This document shows, piece after piece, positions 50,118 to 56,045 of a DNA stretch of 56,045 nt. Under the pieces are notes generated by a model. That model searched no databases, had not been told where the DNA came from, and saw nothing but the letters and a program-made list of their open reading frames with translations. Position 1 is the first letter of the stretch; each line of letters opens with the position of its first letter. This stretch comes from an uncultured Aliivibrio sp. (GTDB lineage Bacteria; Pseudomonadota; Gammaproteobacteria; Enterobacterales; Vibrionaceae): assembly GCF_946479765.1 (NCBI RefSeq), contig NZ_CAMLHO010000025.1, positions 1 through 56,045 of the forward strand. The letters run 5' to 3'. A program made the position numbers and the translations under genes.

Positions 50118-51722
50118 TTAGTCTTTCATATATTCTTTTTGTTGATTAAATTGTGGGTTCAATTGTTCACTTACATGTCGAGCAAAACCAGTGCCAGCTT
50201 CATGATAGATATTAAATGCGGCATCTACACCTTGTTCAAGCAACCCTTCAATTTGATCATTATAAGCAGCAATTGCAGCGGTTTGACCTTTATAATTCCG
50301 TGATTGTAATTGCTCTAATGCAAATTGATTACCCTGATGGTTAGGCATTGCCAACAAAACCAGTTTTACGTGCGAGGTAGATAAAATTCGCTCCCAGAAG
50401 TCGGGGTCGGTAGCATCACCAGAAATAACATTACGTCCGAGATCTTGATGATGTTTTGCAGACTCTTCTCTCAGTTCGATGCCTAAAATGATATCGCCAT
50501 GTTTTTCTCTTAATTCATCATACGCACCGCTACCAATACGGCCCATACCAAGAATTAATATTTGAGCTCGACCTGGATTGATTAATTTATCCATAGGATT
50601 TAGGCGTTCTGCGGTATGTTCTTTTAGCCAATGACGAGAGCGTTGATAAATGGTGTGGCCAAAATTATTGAGTGGTGCTGAGATAATGAAAGAAATAGAA
50701 ACCGCAATGGCAATGGCAACTAGAGTATCACCTGGTAGCCAACCCATTTTAAATGCTAATCCCCCAACAATTAATCCGAACTCACTGTAGTTAAATAAGG
50801 TAAGAGAGGCGAGTAAGGAGGTTCGTACTCGGAACTTAAACTTGTTAATAATAATAAAGTATAAAAACCCTTTTACTGGCAATAGTAAAATTAAAAATAG
50901 GGCGAGGGTTAATCCTGCAAGTGTAGGCGCTGCCGATAATCCGATATTTAAGAAGAAGCAAATAAGCAAAATTTCTTTTAAATTGAATAAGGATTTTGAT
51001 AATTCAGACGCTTTAGAGTGACCCGCTAATAGCATGCCTAAGATAAGTGCGCCAAGATCGGGTTTCATCCCGACTAACTCAAATGTGCCAGCACCTGCAA
51101 CTAACGCCAAGAATATACCATAAAGAACCAGCATTTCACCGTGGCCAGCCCAATCTAATAATTTGAAAAATAAAGGTCTAAAGAGTGGAAGTGCAAATAA
51201 AGCCAGTGCGGTAATTTCAGGAATTTTACCTGTTGATACTGTTAAGAATACAACGGCAAAGATATCTTGCATAACAAGAATACCAATCGCCAAGGTGCCG
51301 TAAGTGGCATTCAATTCGCCTTTCTCTTGCAATGCTTTTACTGCAAACACGGTACTAGAAAAGGATAAAGCAAAACCAAAAAGAACCAATTGTGCAGTAT
51401 TGATATCTGCAAGCATGGTGATCCCAAGAAGCTTGAGACCAAGAAGGGCGAAAGTGAAAAATAGGGTCGAGAATACGTTATGGAGTGTTGCGCCTAACCA
51501 AATTTCTTTAGCAAGCAAGGTTTTTACATCTAATTTCAAACCAATAGAAAAAAGGAGAAGGGTAACACCAAGATCAGCAAAGGTAGAAAGTGTATCGTTG
51601 GATTGAAAGCCAAAGGCATGTAGTCCAAATCCGGCTAATAAAAAACCAACCAAAGGAGGTAGATTAATTTTTAATGCAATAAATCCCATTACAAAGGCTG
51701 CAATGATAAAAAGTAATTCCAT
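50118..51722 (-). CDS. CPA2-family cation:proton antiporter, KefB-like
   Basis: 534 residues: about 12 membrane helices (about 1-370) and a cytoplasmic TrkA-N/RCK domain from about 383 (ILILGMGRIGSGAYDEL, then GDATDPDFW). The helix 4-6 region has SFSSTVFAVKALQEKGE and ILVMQDIFAVVFL, the CPA2 ion-path motifs with a conserved aspartate. It probably exchanges K+ or Na+ for H+ and is gated by a nucleotide on the RCK domain. It is shorter than KefB/KefC (~600) and resembles YbaL-type proteins; the ion is not determined by sequence. It lies downstream of nagAC with a terminator between. Confidence 0.87.
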   Translation of the reverse strand: MELLFIIAAFVMGFIALKINLPPLVGFLLAGFGLHAFGFQSNDTLSTFADLGVTLLLFSIGLKLDVKTLLAKEIWLGATLHNVFSTLFFTFALLGLKLLGITMLADINTAQLVLFGFALSFSSTVFAVKALQEKGELNATYGTLAIGILVMQDIFAVVFLTVSTGKIPEITALALFALPLFRPLFFKLLDWAGHGEMLVLYGIFLALVAGAGTFELVGMKPDLGALILGMLLAGHSKASELSKSLFNLKEILLICFFLNIGLSAAPTLAGLTLALFLILLLPVKGFLYFIIINKFKFRVRTSLLASLTLFNYSEFGLIVGGLAFKMGWLPGDTLVAIAIAVSISFIISAPLNNFGHTIYQRSRHWLKEHTAERLNPMDKLINPGRAQILILGMGRIGSGAYDELREKHGDIILGIELREESAKHHQDLGRNVISGDATDPDFWERILSTSHVKLVLLAMPNHQGNQFALEQLQSRNYKGQTAAIAAYNDQIEGLLEQGVDAAFNIYHEAGTGFARHVSEQLNPQFNQQKEYMKD

Positions 51723-51746
51723 ATACTATTGTTCCTGAAAGTGATC

Positions 51747-51770
51747 AAAAAAGGGCCGCAAAAGCAGCCC
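51747..51770 (-). terminator. Terminator of nagA-nagC
   Basis: GGGCTGC/GCGGCCC with one mismatch and an AAAA/TTTT loop, then TTTTTT on the minus strand, 30 nt after the nagC stop. Confidence 0.87.
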
Positions 51771-51799
51771 TAGAATAACATGTTAAAAATTACTTATGA

Positions 51800-53014
51800 T
51801 TATTCATCTAATAATTTTTGTAACAATACGCCATTAAGCATAGCTCGCTTCACCATTGAAAAAGCACCAATAGTTGGTTGTTCATGAAGCTCTGAAGCCA
51901 CAATAGGAAGGTCTTTATGGAAAGCGGTTAATGATTGATTTTTAATACAGTTACGGATAGCGGCAAAAAGAATTTTATCTGATTGAGTAATCGCACCTGA
52001 GATAACAATTTTCTGCGGATTAAACAGGTTAATTGTCATTGCAATGGCTTTACCAAGTTGATTACCTACACGTAGTAATGTTTGTGTTGCCAGTTCATCG
52101 CCGTGATTTGCAGCATGGCAAATATCAGCCATTGTGATGTTATCTAATAGCGAAAGGCTTGAAGGGTAACCTTGCGAAAGCAGTGATTTTATCCGCGCAA
52201 TAATTGCAGGATTTGCAGCGACTGTTTCTAAACAACCAAAATTACCACATTGGCATTTATCACCAATTGGATCGATTTGGATGTGACCAATTTCACCTAC
52301 ATTTCGGTTATGGCCAAGAAATACTTTACCGTTGACAATGATGCCTGCACCAGTACCACGGTGGACGCTGACTAAAATGGAATCGCGACAATCTTGTGAG
52401 GCCCCAAAATAGTGCTCAGCGAGAGCAAGGCCTCGAATGTCATTACCAACAAAACATTGAATATTAAAGGTTTCCTTGATGAAATCAGCGAGTGCTAGTT
52501 TATCAATATCTGTATTTGGCATATATTCTACAACGCCTGTCTCTGGGTTAACCAGACCAGGAAGCGTAATGCCAATAGCAATTAATTGTTTGATTGTATC
52601 TTGATTTTGAGTAATAAAGTTTTGAAGGAGTTGATTTAACCCATCTAACAAATGCTCTTGATTACTATAATGAAACTCTTGATATTCACTTGCCAATTCT
52701 TTTGTTGAAAGATCAAAAAGACTCAGTTGAATATAATCTCGGCCTAAACGCACCGCGATAGAATGAAAAGGTTCAGTTTCGGTGGTCAAAGAGATAGCTC
52801 TTCGACCGCCTGTTGATGCTTGTTGCGCGACTTCTTTAATTAAGCCGCGCTCTAATAGTTGACGGGTAATCTTGGTAACACTTGCAGGAGCAAGCTGACT
52901 AACGTCTGCGATTTGAATTCGAGAAATAGGGCCTTTTTGGTCGATTAAACGATAAACAGCCGCACTGTTTAATTGTTTTACTAGATCTACATTACCAATT
53001 TGTCCGTCAGTCAT
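51800..53014 (-). CDS. nagC: NagC, GlcNAc-6-phosphate-responsive repressor (ROK family)
   Basis: 404 residues from ATG 53014 (MTDGQIGNVDLVKQLNSAAVYRLI), the E. coli NagC N-terminus; the frame extends 10 codons upstream into nagA without support. A winged helix (about 15-75, with ISRIQIADVSQLAPASVTKITRQL) is followed by the ROK domain with the zinc motif CQCGNFGCLE and the sugar motif GHIQIDPIG. It represses nag genes until GlcNAc-6-P binds. It starts one base after the nagA stop. In V. fischeri NagC also matters during light-organ colonisation. Confidence 0.95.
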   Translation of the reverse strand: MTDGQIGNVDLVKQLNSAAVYRLIDQKGPISRIQIADVSQLAPASVTKITRQLLERGLIKEVAQQASTGGRRAISLTTETEPFHSIAVRLGRDYIQLSLFDLSTKELASEYQEFHYSNQEHLLDGLNQLLQNFITQNQDTIKQLIAIGITLPGLVNPETGVVEYMPNTDIDKLALADFIKETFNIQCFVGNDIRGLALAEHYFGASQDCRDSILVSVHRGTGAGIIVNGKVFLGHNRNVGEIGHIQIDPIGDKCQCGNFGCLETVAANPAIIARIKSLLSQGYPSSLSLLDNITMADICHAANHGDELATQTLLRVGNQLGKAIAMTINLFNPQKIVISGAITQSDKILFAAIRNCIKNQSLTAFHKDLPIVASELHEQPTIGAFSMVKRAMLNGVLLQKLLDE

Positions 53015-53015
53015 A

Positions 53016-54152
53016 TTAACTTTGCTCGTATTGTCCGTTAACAACAGTCGCTTTTACATTGAAGTCACGATCAAAAATAGCAAGGTTAGCTACCATACCT
53101 TTTTTGATGCGGCCAAGTTTGTTATCCAAGCCCATAGCTTGAGCAGGATATAACGTAGCCATACGTAAAGCTTCATCTAAAGCGATTCCAACGTGCTCAA
53201 CTGTATTCTGAACTGCTTCAATCATAGTCAGAGCTGAGCCGCCTAATGTGCCATTCTCATCAACACATTTACCATCCTTGTAATATACTTTCTTACCAAC
53301 AAAAATAAAGTATTCCATGTCAGCACCTGCAGGAGCTGTGGCATCGGTCACTAATACTAGCTTTTCTTTCTTTATTTTGTGCGCAATACGAATGTTTGCA
53401 TAGTCAACATGGAAGCCATCAGCAATGATGCCAGCATAAACATCAGGTGAATCGTAGATTGCACCAACAACACCTGGCTCACGGCCAACCATCGGTGTCA
53501 TTGCATTAAATAGATGAGTTGCGAATGTAATACCAGATTCAAAACCTTGACGAGCTTCTGCATAAGTTGCATTGGTATGGCCAATTGAAACGACAATACC
53601 TGCTTTACATAAACGCTCGATATGTTCTGGATCATTTTGCTCAGGAGCAAGCGTAACTTTTGCTATTAAATCAGCGTTATCACACATTAGCTGAATCATA
53701 TCTGAATCTGAGTGACGGATATGGTCAACACTGTGAATACCTTTTTTCATTACATTTAGGTATGGACCTTCAAGGTGAAGACCTAAAGATTGGTTTTGGT
53801 ACTTATTGTGGTATTCACGAGCCGCTTCGATTGAAGCGCGCATGTCTTCGTCAGAAGAGGTGATTAATGTTGGTAGAAAGCTAGTACAACCCGACTTTAG
53901 ATTAGCTTCATGCATGATTTGCATCGTTTGTGCTGTGATTTCATCATTTAGCATTACACCCCCACAACCATTAAGTTGAAGGTCGATAAAGCCAGGGCTT
54001 AGTATTGCGCCCTCTAAATCTTTTAACTCGATATCTTTTGGTAATTCAGATGTTGGGCAAATGGCTTCGATTTCAGTACCATTAATGATGACAGAATGGT
54101 CAACAAGAACATCGTTACCTGTATAAACTTTACCGTTAGTTAGCGCATACAT
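53016..54152 (-). CDS. nagA: N-acetylglucosamine-6-phosphate deacetylase
   Basis: 378 residues. Removes acetate from GlcNAc-6-P to give glucosamine-6-P, in the cytoplasm. Amidohydrolase fold: [13 protein letters not shown] (around 54), metal glutamate in [10 protein letters not shown], histidines in SIGHTNAT and THLFNAM, and the catalytic aspartate in [14 protein letters not shown] precedes the start. It heads nagA-nagC, divergent from nagE. Confidence 0.96.
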   Translation of the reverse strand: MYALTNGKVYTGNDVLVDHSVIINGTEIEAICPTSELPKDIELKDLEGAILSPGFIDLQLNGCGGVMLNDEITAQTMQIMHEANLKSGCTSFLPTLITSSDEDMRASIEAAREYHNKYQNQSLGLHLEGPYLNVMKKGIHSVDHIRHSDSDMIQLMCDNADLIAKVTLAPEQNDPEHIERLCKAGIVVSIGHTNATYAEARQGFESGITFATHLFNAMTPMVGREPGVVGAIYDSPDVYAGIIADGFHVDYANIRIAHKIKKEKLVLVTDATAPAGADMEYFIFVGKKVYYKDGKCVDENGTLGGSALTMIEAVQNTVEHVGIALDEALRMATLYPAQAMGLDNKLGRIKKGMVANLAIFDRDFNVKATVVNGQYEQS

Positions 54153-54183
54153 AGCTTGAATCCTTTGGTTATAATTTTATAGT

Positions 54184-54208
54184 ACGAAAAAATGTAAACT
54201 TTTTTCGT
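54184..54208. repeat. Inverted repeat in the nagA leader
   Basis: ACGAAAAAA (54184-54192) and TTTTTTCGT (54200-54208) are perfect 9-bp complements with a 7-nt spacer, 32 bp before the nagA ATG. The half-sites face the opposite way from the NagC pattern. It may be a hairpin in the nagA leader RNA or an operator for another regulator. Confidence 0.55.
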
Positions 54209-54329
54209 TGAAATTTTTAAGCAAGTGAAAAATAGAACTGCTTACTGAGCGGTACACTCAAGTTATCTAAATGTTACGTTCAGTAATGACAAAGTTAGGT
54301 CTTTTATAAGACAAACTTTATTCCTAATG

Positions 54330-54352
54330 TTTTATTCTTTCGAATGATAAAA
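54330..54352. promoter_or_regulatory. NagC-like operator on the nagA side
   Basis: A 23-bp dyad with arms TTTTAT and ATAAAA and a TTTCGAA core. This resembles the AT-flanked, CG-centred palindromes bound by NagC. It lies about 180 bp upstream of nagA. Confidence 0.45.
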
Positions 54353-54400
54353 TAAGTTTTATGATCTCGCTAGCAAAATACCTTAAATATTGCCTCTACA

Positions 54401-54416
54401 GGTGATAATGATCACA
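54401..54416. promoter_or_regulatory. CRP site in the nagA-nagE region
   Basis: GTGA-TAATGA-TCAC is a perfect CRP core (GTGA-N6-TCAC). It lies between the two NagC-like dyads, as expected for catabolite control of the GlcNAc genes in both directions. Confidence 0.75.
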
Positions 54417-54428
54417 ATTAGCTTGCTT

Positions 54429-54450
54429 TTAATTTGCGGGGCGAAATTAA
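54429..54450. promoter_or_regulatory. NagC-like operator on the nagE side
   Basis: TTAATTT and AAATTAA arms (perfect 7 bp) flank a GC-rich core (GCGGGGCG) in a 22-bp dyad, close in form to the TTTCGC/GCGAAA NagC sites. It is about 105 bp upstream of the nagE start. A further GCGAAATAAG half-site lies at 54482-54491. Confidence 0.6.
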
Positions 54451-54553
54451 TCCCTTACACTGACCCCGTTAATAACGAGTAGCGAAATAAGTTTATAATG
54501 GACAAAATTCAGCTATTCAAAAAATCTAAAATCCTTATAGGGGGAATCTAAAG

Positions 54554-56044
54554 GTGAATATTTTAGGATATTTTCAAAAAGTAGGTAAAGCACTGATGGT
54601 ACCAGTTGCTACACTACCTGCAGCAGCAATTTTAATGGGTATTGGTTACTGGATTGACCCAGTAGCTTGGGGCGGCAACAATGCACTAGCAGCGTTTTTA
54701 ATTAAAGCTGGTGCGGCTATCATTGATAACATGTCAGTACTGTTCGCAGTCGGTGTTGCTTATGGTATGTCTAAAGATAAAGATGGTGCAGCTGCACTAG
54801 CTGGTTTCGTTGGTTTCCTTGTTGTTACTACCCTTCTTTCACCAGGAGCAGTAGCTCAAATTCAGGGTATTGATCCTTCTGCAGTTCCTGCTGCTTTTGG
54901 TAAAATCAATAACCAATTTGTTGGTATCCTAGTTGGTATCGTATCTGCTGAGATCTACAACCGTTTCTCTACTGTTGAACTGCATAAAGCACTTGCATTC
55001 TTCTCTGGTAAACGTCTTGTTCCAATCTTAACTTCGTTTGCAGGTATTTTGATTGCGTTCGTACTAATGTACGTATGGCCTTCAATCTACGGCGGCCTTG
55101 TACATTTTGGTGAATCAATCCAAGGTATGGGTTCTGTTGGTGCTGGTATCTATGCATTTTTCAACCGTCTACTTATCCCTGTAGGTCTTCACCATGCACT
55201 TAACTCAGTGTTCTGGTTTGACGTAGCTGGTATTAATGACATCCCTAACTTCCTAGGTGGCGCTAAGTCTATCGCTGAAGGTACTGCAACTGTAGGTGTT
55301 ACAGGTATGTACCAAGCTGGTTTCTTCCCAATCATGATGTTTGGTCTACCAGGTGCAGCATTAGCTATCTACCACACAGCTAAAATTGAGAACAAAGAAA
55401 AAGTAGCAGGTATCATGATTGCTGCTGGTTTCGCATCGTTCTTTACTGGTGTTACTGAACCACTAGAATTCTCATTCATGTTCCTTGCTCCTGCGCTATA
55501 CGTAGTTCACGCAGCATTAACAGGTATCTCAGTATTCATCGCAGCATCTATGCAGTGGATTGCAGGTTTTGGTTTCTCAGCTGGTCTAGTAGATATGGTT
55601 CTTTCTACTCGTAACCCACTAGCTGTTAACTGGTACATGCTAATTATCCAAGGTATCGTATTCTTTGCAATCTACTACTTCGTATTCCGCGCTGTCATCA
55701 TTAAGTTTAATCTTAAGACTCCAGGCCGTGAAGACGACGATGAAGAAGAAAGTTCAGTTCGTGGTTCTAAAGAAACTAGTGAACTAGCTAAGCAATATCT
55801 TAAAGCTCTAGGTGGTCACGATAACCTAGAAAACATTGATGCTTGTATCACTCGTCTGCGTTTAACTCTTAAAGACACTAGCGTAATTAGCGAGAAGCAA
55901 CTTAAAGCACTAGGTGCAATGGGTGTAGTGAAACTTGGTTCAAACAATGTTCAAGTTATTCTTGGTCCCCTTGCTGAAATCGTAGCTGGTGAAATGATAA
56001 AAATCCCAGCTTCTGAAGACCTAACAGCAGTTGCATTACCATAA
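54554..56044 (+). CDS. nagE: GlcNAc-specific PTS transporter, EIICB
   Basis: 496 residues from a GTG start at 54554, with AGGGGGAATCTA upstream. Imports GlcNAc with phosphorylation to GlcNAc-6-P. The EIIC membrane domain (about 1-385) begins NILGYFQKVGKALMVPVATLPAAAI. A charged linker (about 395-418) leads to EIIB, with phosphocysteine Cys431 in NIDACITRLRLTL. There is no EIIA domain, whereas E. coli NagE is EIICBA (648 residues); it presumably uses the glucose EIIA (Crr) encoded elsewhere. The TAA ends one base before the window edge. Divergent from nagAC. Confidence 0.95.
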   Translation: MNILGYFQKVGKALMVPVATLPAAAILMGIGYWIDPVAWGGNNALAAFLIKAGAAIIDNMSVLFAVGVAYGMSKDKDGAAALAGFVGFLVVTTLLSPGAVAQIQGIDPSAVPAAFGKINNQFVGILVGIVSAEIYNRFSTVELHKALAFFSGKRLVPILTSFAGILIAFVLMYVWPSIYGGLVHFGESIQGMGSVGAGIYAFFNRLLIPVGLHHALNSVFWFDVAGINDIPNFLGGAKSIAEGTATVGVTGMYQAGFFPIMMFGLPGAALAIYHTAKIENKEKVAGIMIAAGFASFFTGVTEPLEFSFMFLAPALYVVHAALTGISVFIAASMQWIAGFGFSAGLVDMVLSTRNPLAVNWYMLIIQGIVFFAIYYFVFRAVIIKFNLKTPGREDDDEEESSVRGSKETSELAKQYLKALGGHDNLENIDACITRLRLTLKDTSVISEKQLKALGAMGVVKLGSNNVQVILGPLAEIVAGEMIKIPASEDLTAVALP

Positions 56045-56045
56045 T

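Overview
The window looks like chromosome I of an Aliivibrio, most likely A. fischeri or a close relative. The DNA is AT-rich. Vibrio-type gene neighbourhoods are intact: toxS-toxR divergent from htpG, and tig-clpPX-lon-hupB-ppiD-comEA. The proteins are full length and typical of gamma-proteobacteria. The species name is inferred from recalled gene content and was not tested by alignment.

Layout. 1-533: a tRNA operon (Met, then Leu cut by the window edge) with its promoter. 534-5114 (minus strand): ychF and pth (GTPase, peptidyl-tRNA hydrolase), prs, ispE and lolB. 5115-10431 (plus): hemA-prfA-prmC-sirB2-sirB1-kdsA, the same order as in enterobacteria. 10510-15380 (minus): nitrite assimilation or detoxification genes cobA, nirC, nirD and nirB, with FNR-like and NarP-like sites upstream of nirB. 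15577-17451: an amino-acid-type chemoreceptor (probable vfcA) behind a sigma-28 promoter. 17846-19507: a lipoprotein 5'-nucleotidase (nutA type). 19686-19762: tRNA-Pro. 19923-23484: a copper module of CopG/DUF411, a tiny membrane peptide, CopA and divergent CueR, with a textbook 19-bp-spacer CueR promoter. 23505-25520: cnoX and ybbO with a 21-residue membrane-peptide gene between them. 25688-28975: proVWX osmoprotectant transporter. 29355-30939: yfcH and yfcE.

31053-45789 holds the regulatory and proteostasis core: toxRS, htpG, adk, hemH, tig, clpP, clpX, lon, hupB, ppiD and the competence gene comEA. Strong sigma-32-type promoters precede htpG and lon. 45880-51722 holds a peptide transporter, rfaH, asnB and a KefB-like antiporter. 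51800-56044 is the N-acetylglucosamine divergon, nagA-nagC against nagE, with CRP-like and NagC-like sites between.

Most of this is conserved chromosomal core. I see no prophage, insertion sequence, integron or CRISPR array, and no clear large undescribed system. The less explained material is small: a 24-codon membrane peptide overlapping the end of copA, a 21-codon membrane peptide whose start codon lies in a long inverted repeat, a promoter plus 13-codon frame plus hairpins upstream of proV, and a large nested hairpin in front of pth. At protein level the oddities are a CnoX lacking its usual redox-motif cysteine and a NagE without an EIIA domain.
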